From Acinetobacter silvestris (lineage in GTDB: Bacteria; Pseudomonadota; Gammaproteobacteria; Pseudomonadales; Moraxellaceae): a DNA stretch of 64,000 bases. Below are positions 8,995-17,369 of this stretch, piece by piece. A model generated the notes under the pieces. That model was not told where the DNA came from and did no database searches. It saw only the letters and a program-made list of their open reading frames with translations. The stretch lies in the NCBI RefSeq assembly GCF_002135235.1, contig NZ_NEGB01000001.1, positions 434,001-498,000 of the forward strand, read 5' to 3'. The translations under genes and the position numbers were made by a program. How positions within the stretch are numbered: position 1 is the first letter of the stretch; each line of letters begins with the position of its first letter.

Positions 8995-9576
8995 TTACTT
9001 GCTTGATGCTCTTTGAACATAACGTATCGAAAAATAAATGACTGCTACACATAAACCACCGATTGCACCCAAAAAATGGGCTTCAACAAGTATTGGACTG
9101 CCAATTAATTCAGCCGTTTGTAAGGAACCAAAGGTATTTTCCCAAATAATTTTTGCCAATACTAAACATAAAACAATGGTTGAGAATTTTCGTTCTTTTT
9201 TGAATTGTAAATAATACATCGCACAAGCCACATACAAGCCATGTAATACCCCAGAAAGTCCAGCATAAGCTTCAACATTTGGATAAAAATAATAAAAACA
9301 AAAGCTGATAAATAACGGTAAAATTAACAGCAAACCAATCAAATGCCGATTTTTAACTTGTGGAAAAATAAAAGGCAAACAGGCAAAAGCCAACATGTTT
9401 AAAAAATAATGTGTCCAGCCAACATGCACCCAATGTGCCGTCCACCAACGCCACGGTTCATTAAAAAAAGAAAATCGCCAATAAATAAAAAATTGATGAA
9501 ATACCTGTAAACAAGCAGAAAAACTCATCGCAATCGCTAGAAATAGGATTCTTTTAATCAACGCTTTATCATTCAT
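8995..9576 (-). CDS. rrtA: Rhombosortase-like rhomboid-family intramembrane serine protease
   Basis: 193-aa polytopic membrane protein. The catalytic serine motif GLSGVLHG (S108) and the second conserved histidine in EAHFLGAIGG (H167) form the rhomboid Ser-His dyad; HYFLN (H56, N60) fits the oxyanion position. The short length and motif spelling match the rhombosortase branch, which processes proteins carrying a C-terminal GlyGly-CTERM anchor, commonly type II secretion substrates. I saw no GlyGly-CTERM tail in any protein of this window, so its substrates would be encoded elsewhere. It lies 91 nt downstream of the lipoprotein gene, with a terminator between. Confidence 0.85.
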   Translation of the reverse strand: MNDKALIKRILFLAIAMSFSACLQVFHQFFIYWRFSFFNEPWRWWTAHWVHVGWTHYFLNMLAFACLPFIFPQVKNRHLIGLLLILPLFISFCFYYFYPNVEAYAGLSGVLHGLYVACAMYYLQFKKERKFSTIVLCLVLAKIIWENTFGSLQTAELIGSPILVEAHFLGAIGGLCVAVIYFSIRYVQRASSK

Positions 9577-9594
9577 AAACTGTACTCATGAATT

Positions 9595-9633
9595 AAAAAA
9601 GAGAAATTATCTAAACGACAACTTCTCTTTTTA
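9595..9633 (-). terminator. Terminator between the lipoprotein and rhomboid genes
   Basis: Imperfect stem pairing AAAAAGAGAAGTT with AATTTCTCTTTTT on the minus strand, ending in T's. Confidence 0.7.
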
Positions 9634-9667
9634 TTCTTATTACATCGAAATACATACCTGATTCAGG

Positions 9668-10741
9668 TCATGAATGCGGTGCAGCATCAGCAGATTCCCC
9701 ATCCGTTGCTGGAGCTTCAAAAAGCTCATCATCCCCTGCAGAAACTTGATCATCCCAGAATGTGGTCATGCCATCATCAGCAGCCCGTACTCCAGTATGT
9801 TCTGTCCAGTATCGATCCGCAACACCTTGAATCATTTGTCCAGCCATTGCATCAACTAAACGGAATTCAGGATTAACCGGCTTATCATCCTCTCTAGATG
9901 CTGCATATTTTCGTAGTGCATCACGAATCTTAACATCATCACCACTGGCTTGTGCAGCAACAGCATTCAATGCATGCGCTAAGCGAACACCTTTTTGCTC
10001 GCCAATCTGCATCGATTGTTGCAACGTAAGATATGGATCTGGCTTACCTGCATCTGCACCTGGCAATAATATCCAAACCACCGCACGTGTCGCCATTGGC
10101 GCACCCCAGTATTTATTATTATCTAGACATGCTAAACCACGCTCAACAATAGCAGCAATGTCTTTAGGTACATTGGCCTGACCACCCGAGTTAATATCAT
10201 TGGTCATGGACTGTAGGCCACTCAACATCCCCAATAAATACACCGTCTGATCTATGTCTTTACGCATCGTTGGGCAAGAATCACCCAATTTGTATTTATA
10301 TTTTGCCTGCCAACGCTCTGCAAATAATTGATAGCCTGTATATTGTCTTTCTGCTGCAAGACGTGCCCAACGCTTTTGTTCTACTCGTGCATCTTGTGCC
10401 TCTGAAACCTTACCTTCTTTCGATGCACGCATATAACGCAGTTCGGCATCTAAGGCACGATTTTCAGCACACATACCAGCAGCAGAATATAATAAAACAG
10501 CCATACGGGTGGGGTCTGCCCCCATATCTTTGGTTGCCATAATTGCAGGTGTTAAGGCATTACCCGAATTACACGCCATATCGACATCACCACCAGCTAA
10601 AATAGGTGGCACAATATGTTGTTCACTAAAACCTAAAGCGACATTTGCACCCGTTTTAACCACGTACGAACAACCGGATAAAATAGATGAAGCAACAACC
10701 GCTGTAACGAGCAATTGGCTAAATTTATGGACTTTAGACAT
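9668..10741 (-). CDS. Predicted outer-membrane lipoprotein, function unknown
   Basis: 357-aa protein with a signal peptide ending in a lipobox, LSGC (C24), followed by Ser, so sorting to the outer membrane is likely. The mature part is mostly helical and rich in Ala, Arg and Met, without a catalytic motif that I recognise; it may contain helical repeats. The tail is acidic and low-complexity. I do not know a function. It is transcribed toward the rhomboid protease gene but separated from it by a terminator, and it has no GlyGly-CTERM signature, so it is probably not that protease's substrate. Confidence 0.8.
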   Translation of the reverse strand: MSKVHKFSQLLVTAVVASSILSGCSYVVKTGANVALGFSEQHIVPPILAGGDVDMACNSGNALTPAIMATKDMGADPTRMAVLLYSAAGMCAENRALDAELRYMRASKEGKVSEAQDARVEQKRWARLAAERQYTGYQLFAERWQAKYKYKLGDSCPTMRKDIDQTVYLLGMLSGLQSMTNDINSGGQANVPKDIAAIVERGLACLDNNKYWGAPMATRAVVWILLPGADAGKPDPYLTLQQSMQIGEQKGVRLAHALNAVAAQASGDDVKIRDALRKYAASREDDKPVNPEFRLVDAMAGQMIQGVADRYWTEHTGVRAADDGMTTFWDDQVSAGDDELFEAPATDGESADAAPHS

Positions 10742-10812
10742 ACTTCCTGTCCTCTATATAATTGTGTTTATTCCCTTTTTGATTAAAATATCAGATGCAC
10801 AATCCGAATTAA

Positions 10813-10826
10813 AGAGTATTTACTCT
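10813..10826. promoter_or_regulatory. Perfect inverted repeat upstream of the lipoprotein gene
   Basis: AGAGTATTTACTCT (6-2-6 dyad), ~72 bp before the lipoprotein ATG. It may be an operator. No T-run follows it directly. Confidence 0.3.
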
Positions 10827-10902
10827 AATTTTAATTTTATAGTCTGTCATTTATCGTTTTATAAAAAATTGACCCAAATTGAGTTTAATGCAAATTTTAG
10901 GC

Positions 10903-10942
10903 AAAAAAAAGTAGCACTGCGACGGTTCTGCACATGCTACTT
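10903..10942 (-). terminator. Strong terminator after the 37-aa small ORF
   Basis: On the minus strand AAGTAGCA...TGCTACTT pairs over 8 bp, with an inner TGC/GCA extension, and is followed by eight T's. It lies 26 nt past the small ORF's stop. Its presence is the best evidence that a short transcript ends here. Confidence 0.85.
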
Positions 10943-10968
10943 ATTAAACGGTAAACTCCCAAAAGAGT

Positions 10969-11082
10969 TTATTTGTTTCGAGTTTTCTCAATCTGTTCCC
11001 TCAGCATAGTTCCTAGTCTTCCTACTACAATCGCTAAAACAATAGCGACCACTAGAAACCAATAGGTATGAATTTCGCTCAT
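10969..11082 (-). CDS. 37-aa putative single-pass membrane peptide
   Basis: Read directly from the sequence. ATG at 11082 and TAA at 10969 give a peptide starting MSEIHTYWFL. One hydrophobic segment spans about residues 8-25, followed by a charged amphipathic tail (MLREQIEKTRNK), a common layout for small bitopic membrane proteins. GAGGAATTTCAG just before the ATG gives a good Shine-Dalgarno with ~7 nt spacing. A strong terminator follows. A possible promoter, TTGTCC-N16-TATTTT, lies at about 11120-11155. Function unknown; such peptides often bind and modulate a membrane partner. No paralogue or known family comes to mind. Confidence 0.6.
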   Translation of the reverse strand: MSEIHTYWFLVVAIVLAIVVGRLGTMLREQIEKTRNK

Positions 11083-11283
11083 CTGAAATTCCTCATTCGC
11101 TGTTGGTCTGTTTAATGTACAGGTTTAATTGAAAATATGACCGTATAATTGTCGGACAAAAGAATACAAGTTAATTATTTCCATTAACCAGTTAGACAAT
11201 TTAGATTAATTTACTTTATTAAAGTATAACTCATTGAATAATATTACTTTTAAAAATTAAAAAATCTTTCTATTGTTAGACAA

Positions 11284-11682
11284 TTAAGTTAATTCAACCC
11301 GCATTTTTAAGCTTTTCCAAGATAATTGGCTTAATTGATCATACCAAATGATCATCGGTTTAAGATTTTTGGATTGAAAATAAATCACAATATAAATGTG
11401 ATGATCAATCATTTTATCGATGTATACGGTTTGCTTCGCTTGTGATTTCTGAAAAGATATTGTCCATTCAGAATGATCGAGTTGTTCCAGTTGCTCAATC
11501 TGATCTCGCTGTATAAATACAAAATAAGCCACCACAGCAATAACCAAAGCACAGACTAAAACCATGCCTGTCACCACCTGATACAGACCAATCAAAATAA
11601 TCATCAATAAAAAAAACTGAAACAAAACCGATAATCGGCTAGGTTTCAGCTTATAACATCGATGAATATCAGCTAAATCCAT
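11284..11682 (-). CDS. YgfX-like membrane protein (CptA position)
   Basis: 132 aa from the ATG at 11682, which lies one base past the sdhE stop; in-frame ATGs at 11691 and 11715 overlap sdhE and are alternatives. Two adjacent hydrophobic segments (about residues 20-60) form a hairpin anchor, followed by a cytoplasmic domain of ~70 residues. Sequence similarity to E. coli YgfX is not obvious by eye; the call rests on its position directly after sdhE and on the two-helix topology. The E. coli protein has been linked to the division proteins FtsZ and MreB, which I would not transfer to this one. Expression is probably translationally coupled to sdhE. Confidence 0.65.
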   Translation of the reverse strand: MDLADIHRCYKLKPSRLSVLFQFFLLMIILIGLYQVVTGMVLVCALVIAVVAYFVFIQRDQIEQLEQLDHSEWTISFQKSQAKQTVYIDKMIDHHIYIVIYFQSKNLKPMIIWYDQLSQLSWKSLKMRVELT

Positions 11683-11683
11683 A

Positions 11684-11941
11684 TTAACCATGCACATAAT
11701 GTTTGAGTTTAACAATAAAATCTTTCAGTTCCGGACGTGGTGGCTCAGTCACTTCCATAAACCAGTCTAATAAATCTGGGTCTTCTTGTTCAATCAACTC
11801 AGCAAACATTGCTTTTTCAGCAGCATCTGCTTGTAAATAATGTTGTTTAACATAGGGATCAAAATATACATCTATTTCTTTTAAACCGCGACGTGCACGA
11901 TAAATAACTTTACGTTCTTCTAAAGTGAGTTGTTCAAACAT
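11684..11941 (-). CDS. sdhE: Succinate dehydrogenase assembly factor SdhE (FAD assembly)
   Basis: 85-aa soluble protein of the SdhE/Sdh5 (CptB) family, which promotes covalent FAD attachment to the SdhA flavoprotein. The family signature is clear: an RRGLKEIDV-type motif (here RARRGLKEIDVYFD, about residues 16-29) containing the conserved RGxxE, then a small helical bundle ending DLLDWFMEVTEPP. The ATG at 11941 is preceded by AAAGGT. It is divergent from the acyl-CoA dehydrogenase gene across 167 bp. Confidence 0.93.
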   Translation of the reverse strand: MFEQLTLEERKVIYRARRGLKEIDVYFDPYVKQHYLQADAAEKAMFAELIEQEDPDLLDWFMEVTEPPRPELKDFIVKLKHYVHG

Positions 11942-12010
11942 ACCTTTAACCCCATTGATAAAAACTAAACTTAGTGTACCCGATAGGCTCAGTAGAATTA
12001 AACTAAATCC

Positions 12011-12063
12011 AATGAATGACCAAATTATTCATTTATTCTGGATAAATGAGCATTCATCTCATT
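12011..12063. promoter_or_regulatory. Two inverted repeats in the sdhE / acyl-CoA dehydrogenase divergent region
   Basis: AATGAAT-N9-ATTCATT (12011-12033) and AATGAG-N7-CTCATT (12045-12063). The second abuts a possible promoter TTGTAC-N16-ATAGTT (12062-12089) for the plus-strand gene. This suits a repressor acting on fatty-acid catabolism, but the sites do not match an operator consensus that I know. Confidence 0.4.
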
Positions 12064-12108
12064 GTACCTTTTCTGTACTTATCATAGTTTTAGCCTAACT
12101 CTATAACA

Positions 12109-13302
12109 ATGCATATGGAAACAATAACAATGCAATCAGGCTTAGTTCGTCCATTACCGAATATGTTACCACGCACTTTATTTAATGCTGAACATGAAGC
12201 ATTCCGTGAAACTGTGCGTAAATTTTATGAAAAAGAAGTGGTTCCAAATATTGCAAAATATGAAACACAACAACATGTAGACCGTGATTTATGGAATAAA
12301 GCCGGTGCAATGGGCTTACTCTGTGCGACCATGCCTGAAGAATATGGCGGTTATGGTGTAGATCGTCTTTACAGCATGATTTTAATTGAAGAACAAGCCT
12401 ACGCCATGGACTCATCTACCGGTTTTTCTTTACATTCCGACATTGTTGCCAACTATGTCAACAACTTTGGTAATGAGGATCAAAAGAAAAAATGGTTACC
12501 TAAAATGGCATCAGGGGAGGTCATTACAGCAATCGCGATGACTGAGCCAGGTACAGGTTCAGACTTACAAGGTGTACGTACTACCGCTGTTCTAGAGGGT
12601 GATGATTACGTTATTAATGGCTCTAAAATTTTTATTACCAATGGTTATTTATGCGATATGGCCATTGTCGTGTGTAAAACGGGAAGTAATGAGAAAGGCT
12701 CTGCCAATTTATCACTGATTATGGTTGAAGCAGACCGTGTTGGTTTCTCTAAGGGTAAACCCTTGAATAAAATTGGGATGAAGGGACAAGATACCTGTGA
12801 ATTGTTCTTTGATAACGTCCGTGTTCCTAAAGAAAATTTATTAGGTATGGAAGGCATGGGCTTTATCATGCTAATGAAAGAGCTCGCTTGGGAACGTATG
12901 TTGGTGGCCATTATTTGTCAGGCAGGCTCTGAAGCCGCTTTTGCCCATACGGTACAATACACTAAAGACCGTAAAGCTTTCGGCAAGCCAATTGGCACCT
13001 TCCAAAACTCACGCTTTAAATTGGCAGAATTACGCACAGAAATTGATTTTAGCCGTGCCTATTTAGACCGCTGCATGGAACTACAACTTGATGAGCAACT
13101 CGGTGTAGATGCTGCTGCGGCAGCAAAATATAAAATTTCCGATATGTTTTCAACTGTAGTTGATGAATGCCTACAGTTACATGGCGGTTATGGTTACATG
13201 CTTGAATACCCAATTGCACGTGCTTATATTGATAACCGTGCTAACCGAATTTATGCAGGAACCAATGAAATCATGAAAGAATTGATTTCACGCTCACTCT
13301 AA
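12109..13302 (+). CDS. Acyl-CoA dehydrogenase (long-chain/isovaleryl-type active site)
   Basis: FAD-dependent enzyme that forms the alpha,beta double bond in acyl-CoA. The 397-aa frame shows the three-part ACAD fold: N-terminal helical domain, middle beta domain with the FAD-binding AMTEPGTGSDL and IFITNGY motifs (about residues 143-180), and C-terminal helical domain ending RIYAGTNEIMKELISRSL. The usual short/medium-chain catalytic Glu (IYEGT) is Ala here. A Glu in WERM (residue 262) occupies the alternative catalytic position used by long-chain and isovaleryl enzymes. ATGs at 12109, 12115 and 12130 are possible starts; 12130 (MQSGLVRPLP) may be the real one. Substrate unknown. Confidence 0.88.
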   Translation: MHMETITMQSGLVRPLPNMLPRTLFNAEHEAFRETVRKFYEKEVVPNIAKYETQQHVDRDLWNKAGAMGLLCATMPEEYGGYGVDRLYSMILIEEQAYAMDSSTGFSLHSDIVANYVNNFGNEDQKKKWLPKMASGEVITAIAMTEPGTGSDLQGVRTTAVLEGDDYVINGSKIFITNGYLCDMAIVVCKTGSNEKGSANLSLIMVEADRVGFSKGKPLNKIGMKGQDTCELFFDNVRVPKENLLGMEGMGFIMLMKELAWERMLVAIICQAGSEAAFAHTVQYTKDRKAFGKPIGTFQNSRFKLAELRTEIDFSRAYLDRCMELQLDEQLGVDAAAAAKYKISDMFSTVVDECLQLHGGYGYMLEYPIARAYIDNRANRIYAGTNEIMKELISRSL

Positions 13303-13314
13303 ATTGCACAATTT

Positions 13315-13338
13315 AAATGGGGCTTTAGCCCCATTTTT
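13315..13338 (+). terminator. Terminator of the acyl-CoA dehydrogenase gene
   Basis: AAATGGGGC, loop TTTA, GCCCCATTTTTT; the T-run abuts the stop codon of the convergent hydrolase gene, so both genes may use it. Confidence 0.88.
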
Positions 13339-14135
13339 TAATCTATTTTTTCTAAAAAATTTTGAATACTACGCAATACCGGTTCTGACTTTTCCTGATG
13401 TGGAAAATGCCCACATTCCTCAATTAAACACAACGTTGTTTCACCTTGAGCCAAATCAACAAAACGCTTCGGCTGTGCTAGGCTTGCATATTCATCAGCC
13501 ACACCATGTATGACTAACAATGGGCAATGCACTTGAGTTAAATAAGCTTCCAAATCCCATGTTACAAATTCAGGTGATAGCCAAGTTTCAGTCCATGCAT
13601 CCAAGACCCATTGTGTTTTATCACCATGATACTTCGCTAAGCGATTCAGAAACTTCTCATCTGCAAAAGCAACTTTGGCACGACGAATACCATCCAAAGT
13701 CAGCTCCTCAACCATAGATTGAGCCGATTCAGCAATCAAAGCTTTACACTGTAAAGGATATAAAGCTGCACAGATGGTCGCCATTCCGCCACCCACACTA
13801 TGCCCCATCACCATAAAATCCTTTAAACCTAAAAACGGCAATAATGCAGGTAAAACATCCTTGGCTTCTTGTCTCACAAAGTCAAAATCCAGTGCTTCAT
13901 GCCGAGCTGTAGATTTTCCAAACCCTAAGCGATCATACGCAATTACCTCTCGTTGTGTTGCGATTGCTAATTTTTCAGGAAAATTACGCCATAAATCTAC
14001 ACTACCTAATGACTCATGAAATAAAATGATAGGGGCTTTATTCATATCTATAGCTTGTTGAGATTTCCATTGTTTAATAAAAATCTGTCCCTGCTCTAAC
14101 TGCAAAAAATTTTCATTTATTTCTAAGCGATCCAA
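13338..14135 (-). CDS. Alpha/beta-fold hydrolase
   Basis: 265-aa soluble hydrolase. The nucleophile elbow is GHSVGG (S113); D214 in GVADEYA and H243 in CGHFPHQE complete the catalytic triad. The oxyanion-loop region reads LFHESLGSVDLW, with HE in place of the usual HG. No signal peptide. The substrate cannot be told from sequence; neighbours for acyl-CoA dehydrogenation and alkane oxidation make an ester or lactone substrate attractive, since monooxygenases such as AlmA could make esters, but this is inference only. Confidence 0.8.
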   Translation of the reverse strand: MDRLEINENFLQLEQGQIFIKQWKSQQAIDMNKAPIILFHESLGSVDLWRNFPEKLAIATQREVIAYDRLGFGKSTARHEALDFDFVRQEAKDVLPALLPFLGLKDFMVMGHSVGGGMATICAALYPLQCKALIAESAQSMVEELTLDGIRRAKVAFADEKFLNRLAKYHGDKTQWVLDAWTETWLSPEFVTWDLEAYLTQVHCPLLVIHGVADEYASLAQPKRFVDLAQGETTLCLIEECGHFPHQEKSEPVLRSIQNFLEKID

Positions 14136-14232
14136 TGCCCTTCCTCCTTATTCTTTAGTTTATTTTTATCATAGATCTTCAAGTAAAAACGAAACCCTTC
14201 AGTCTGTATTTTATTTCTATATTCTCACCATT

Positions 14233-14257
14233 AAAAAAAGGAGCCGAAGCCCCTTTT
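14233..14257 (-). terminator. Terminator of almA
   Basis: On the minus strand AAAAGGGGC, TTCG, GCTCCTTTTTT, 14 nt after the almA stop. Confidence 0.88.
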
Positions 14258-14271
14258 AGAATAAATGAATG

Positions 14272-15762
14272 TTATGACACTAATTTCGGTTTACGCGAAG
14301 TATCTGATGACTGCTTGTGAAATTTCAGTACATCATCTTCAAACGAAGCATGCTTTAATTCTTTCCGGTCCGCCAAATAATTATTGGTCACTTTCCATGG
14401 TGCATGTTTACCTTGCTTAGGCATCACATCAATAGCACGAGCAATATAGCCCGAACTCAAACTTCCCATGACTGTGTCTTCTAACAACTCAGTGGCATCA
14501 CCTTGTGGAATAACTACATCGTAGCCTTTTTTATCCATATAGTTAATTAAACGACAGATATAATCCGCAGCAATATCAACTTTCAACGTCCATGATGCAT
14601 TAATATAACCAATAATCATGGCCATATTTGGTACATCACTCACCATAACACCCTGATACAACATATGTTTTGAGGTGTTTAAAGGCTTCCCATCGATGGT
14701 TGCTTTAATCCCACCCAGAATTTGAATTTCTAAGCCTGTAGCAGACACAATAATATCAGCATCTAAATGTTTTCCTGATTTAAGTTGAATACCTGTCTCA
14801 GTAAACTGCTCAATTTGATCCGTTTCAACACTCGCTTTACCTGAACGCAACGTTTTAAATAAATCACCATCAGGCACAACACATAAACGTTGATCCCAAG
14901 GATTATACGTTGGGGTAAAGTGCTTCATATCCACCTTACCTTTCAACTGCATCTCCATCGACTTTAATAACAATTTACGCAACAGCCTAGGCTGTTTTTG
15001 TGCAAGTGCATAAATACCTCGTTGCATGCCAATATTACGTGCCCGAGTCAATTTGTAAGCTACATCTTCCGGTAGGATTTTACGCATTTTGTCATAGACA
15101 AAATCGACCGATGGAATGGAAGCAATATACGTCGGTGAACGTTGTAGCATGGTGACATGTTCAGCACCGCCTTTTGCCATAGCCGGTACCAAGGTAATCG
15201 CAGTTGCACCACTACCAATAATCACCACTTTTTTACCCGCATAATCTAAATTTTCAGGCCAATGCTGAGGATGAATCATCTGCCCCTTAAATGCTTCTTG
15301 GTTTGGAAAATCGGGTTGGAACCCTTGATCATAGTTGTAATAACCAGTACAGCCTAAGACAAAATTGGCAATCCAAGTCTGCTGCTTTTGGTTGTTATCT
15401 TCAATTTGTACCACCCATTTACTAATGGAAGAATCATAATTTGCAGACAAAACTCGATGTTTAAAATGAATTTTTTGTTTAAGTTTAAATTCATCGACCA
15501 CTTCCGATAAATAACCTTTAATGGATGCTCCATCAGCCAGCACATTAGATTTCTGCCACGGTTTAAAATTAAAACCAAAAGTTGACATATCTGAATCGGA
15601 ACGAATACCCGGATATTTAAATAAATCCCAAGTACCACCAAAGCTTTCACGTCGCTCAATAATTTCAAACTGGCGTTGTGGGCAATTTTTTGTGAGATGT
15701 GCAGCTGTTCCTAAACCAGAAATACCCGCACCAACAATGAGAATATCAACTTGCTTTTCCAT
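14272..15762 (-). CDS. almA: AlmA-type flavin monooxygenase (long-chain alkane degradation)
   Basis: 496-aa flavoprotein of the FMO/Baeyer-Villiger class. It has an N-terminal FAD Rossmann motif GAGISG (residues 11-16), the Baeyer-Villiger-type fingerprint FKGQMIHPQHWP (158-169), and a second NADPH Rossmann motif GSGATA (183-188). The sequence agrees closely with what I remember of Acinetobacter AlmA, implicated in growth on alkanes longer than about C30; the exact oxidation it performs is still debated. A good promoter with an embedded dyad lies upstream. It is monocistronic, with its own terminator, and convergent with nothing. Confidence 0.88.
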   Translation of the reverse strand: MEKQVDILIVGAGISGLGTAAHLTKNCPQRQFEIIERRESFGGTWDLFKYPGIRSDSDMSTFGFNFKPWQKSNVLADGASIKGYLSEVVDEFKLKQKIHFKHRVLSANYDSSISKWVVQIEDNNQKQQTWIANFVLGCTGYYNYDQGFQPDFPNQEAFKGQMIHPQHWPENLDYAGKKVVIIGSGATAITLVPAMAKGGAEHVTMLQRSPTYIASIPSVDFVYDKMRKILPEDVAYKLTRARNIGMQRGIYALAQKQPRLLRKLLLKSMEMQLKGKVDMKHFTPTYNPWDQRLCVVPDGDLFKTLRSGKASVETDQIEQFTETGIQLKSGKHLDADIIVSATGLEIQILGGIKATIDGKPLNTSKHMLYQGVMVSDVPNMAMIIGYINASWTLKVDIAADYICRLINYMDKKGYDVVIPQGDATELLEDTVMGSLSSGYIARAIDVMPKQGKHAPWKVTNNYLADRKELKHASFEDDVLKFHKQSSDTSRKPKLVS

Positions 15763-15801
15763 GTTCTTTTTATAACCTTTTCATAGTTTCATTTTTATTA
15801 A

Positions 15802-15830
15802 AGCATAATTCTGACAATACACAATGTCAA
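15802..15830 (-). promoter_or_regulatory. almA promoter with embedded inverted repeat
   Basis: TTGACA at 15825-15830 and TATGCT at 15802-15807 are separated by exactly 17 bp: a near-consensus sigma-70 promoter. TGACA-N8-TGTCA (15812-15829) overlaps the -35 and spacer, and a further TTCTGTCAGAA dyad lies just upstream. The placement suits a TetR-type repressor, but no regulator gene adjoins. Confidence 0.65.
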
Positions 15831-15900
15831 GTTTGTATTTTTCTGACAGAATTCATATCAAATCAGGACAGATGAGAAAAATTGTCTAACAATAGATGTA

Positions 15901-15930
15901 AAAAAGGCCGGTTAATTAACCGGCCTTTTT
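15901..15930 (-). terminator. Terminator of the alpha ribosomal operon
   Basis: Perfect 30-bp palindrome: AAAAAGGCCGGTTAA followed by its exact complement, ending in T's. It lies ~31 nt past the rplQ stop and works in both directions. Confidence 0.93.
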
Positions 15931-15960
15931 TAAGAATAACCAAAGTTATTCAGTAACGCA

Positions 15961-16326
15961 TTATTTTACTTCGCGATCTACAAGCTCAACGTAAGCCATC
16001 GGTGCAGCATCACCTGCACGGAAGCCCGCTTTAAGCACACGTAGATAACCGCCGTTACGTTCTTTGTAACGAGGGCCAAGAACGGTAAATAATTTACCAA
16101 CAGTTGCTGCTGAACGAGTACGAGCAAACGCCAAACGACGGTTTGCAACAGTATCGTTTTTAGCTAAAGTGATTAAAGGCTCAGCAACACGACGTAATTC
16201 TTTTGCTTTAGGCACAGTTGTTTTAATCAACTCATGCTCGAACAAAGAATTAGCCATGTTTTGGAACATCGCTTTACGATGACTGCTTGTACGGCCTAAT
16301 TTCACACCACTATTACGATGACGCAT
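15961..16326 (-). CDS. rplQ: 50S ribosomal protein L17
   Basis: 121-aa large-subunit protein near the peptide exit tunnel. It opens [20 protein letters not shown], the diagnostic L17 start. Last gene of the alpha operon, 18 nt after rpoA and before the palindromic terminator. Confidence 0.98.
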   Translation of the reverse strand: MRHRNSGVKLGRTSSHRKAMFQNMANSLFEHELIKTTVPKAKELRRVAEPLITLAKNDTVANRRLAFARTRSAATVGKLFTVLGPRYKERNGGYLRVLKAGFRAGDAAPMAYVELVDREVK

Positions 16327-16344
16327 GGTGATAGTCCTACTTAA

Positions 16345-17352
16345 TTAACGGCTACGATAGGCAAAACGATCGTCCATACGTAAACTAGCTGGTGGCCAGT
16401 TTTCTAAACGCATGCCGAGTTGTAAGCCTTTTGAAGCCAGAACATCTTTGATTTCAGTTAACGATTTTTTACCTAAGTTAGGAGTTTTTAACAACTCTAC
16501 TTCAGTACGTTGAACCAAATCACCGATGTAGTAAATATTTTCTGCTTTCAAACAGTTAGCAGAACGAACAGTTAGCTCTAGATCATCCACTGGACGAAGC
16601 AAGATTGGGTCAACCTCTTCACGAGGTTCCTGAGCAACAGGAGCTTGATCTTTCTGAAGATCAACAAAAATTGCAATTTGTTGTTGCAAAATTGTTGCCG
16701 CTTTGCGGATCGCTTCTTCTGGATCAACTGTACCGTTAGTCTCAAGATCAATGACCAATTTATCAAGATCCGTACGTTGTTCAACACGCGCATTTTCTAC
16801 GGTGTAAGAAACACGTTGGATTGGACTATAAGAAGCATCTAACTGTAAACGACCTACAGGGCGAGTCTCGCCTTCTGGGAAACGTGAGTCAGAAGTTTCA
16901 TAGCCACGGCCTTGACAAACTTTCAGGCGCATTTTTAATGAGCCTGAAGCACTCAATGTGCCGATCAAATGATCAGGGTTAACCACTTCAACATTATGCG
17001 GTAAACGAAGATCTGCGGCAGTTACATCACCAGGACCTTGTTTTTCCAATGTTAAATATGCTTCGTTCTGATCGAACAGCTTAATAGACAATCCTTTAAG
17101 GTTCAGCAAGAGCTCGACGATGTCCTGCTGCAAGCCTTCTAAAGTACTGTACTCGTGCTCGACACCTTCTATTTCAACTTCTACCACAGCTGCGCCAGGT
17201 AAAGAAGATAATAGAATGCGACGTAAAGCATTACCCAGAGTATGACCAAAGCCACGCTCTAACGGTTCCAGAATCACTTTTGCCGAGGTCCCGCTTGCCG
17301 CTTCGACCTTGATCGCTTGCGGAGTTAGAAACTCGTTTGCAGTACGCGTCAT
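16345..17352 (-). CDS. rpoA: DNA-directed RNA polymerase subunit alpha
   Basis: 335 aa. The N-terminal domain (to about residue 235) carries the dimer-forming [21 protein letters not shown] segment, and a linker leads to the C-terminal domain (about 250-315), which contacts UP elements and activators ([21 protein letters not shown]). Length is normal for the gamma-proteobacterial subunit. Position between rpsD and rplQ is the standard alpha-operon order. Confidence 0.98.
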   Translation of the reverse strand: MTRTANEFLTPQAIKVEAASGTSAKVILEPLERGFGHTLGNALRRILLSSLPGAAVVEVEIEGVEHEYSTLEGLQQDIVELLLNLKGLSIKLFDQNEAYLTLEKQGPGDVTAADLRLPHNVEVVNPDHLIGTLSASGSLKMRLKVCQGRGYETSDSRFPEGETRPVGRLQLDASYSPIQRVSYTVENARVEQRTDLDKLVIDLETNGTVDPEEAIRKAATILQQQIAIFVDLQKDQAPVAQEPREEVDPILLRPVDDLELTVRSANCLKAENIYYIGDLVQRTEVELLKTPNLGKKSLTEIKDVLASKGLQLGMRLENWPPASLRMDDRFAYRSR

Positions 17353-17369
17353 TATTGCTACCTCAAGGA

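Noticed and set aside
9668-10741. Lipoprotein as substrate of the adjacent rhombosortase
   Set aside because: The C-terminus is acidic and hydrophilic, with no GlyGly motif, helix or Arg cluster, and a terminator separates the genes.
10509-11009. 166-codon plus-strand open frame
   Set aside because: Antisense to the lipoprotein gene and running through the terminator of the 37-aa ORF; no ribosome site and no protein-like pattern.
11269-15896. Exact 16-nt word shared in inverse orientation at 11269-11284 and 15881-15896, containing the dyad ATTGT-N3-ACAAT
   Set aside because: In a 64-kb AT-rich window about one or more such chance matches between all pairs is expected; no functional context links the sites.
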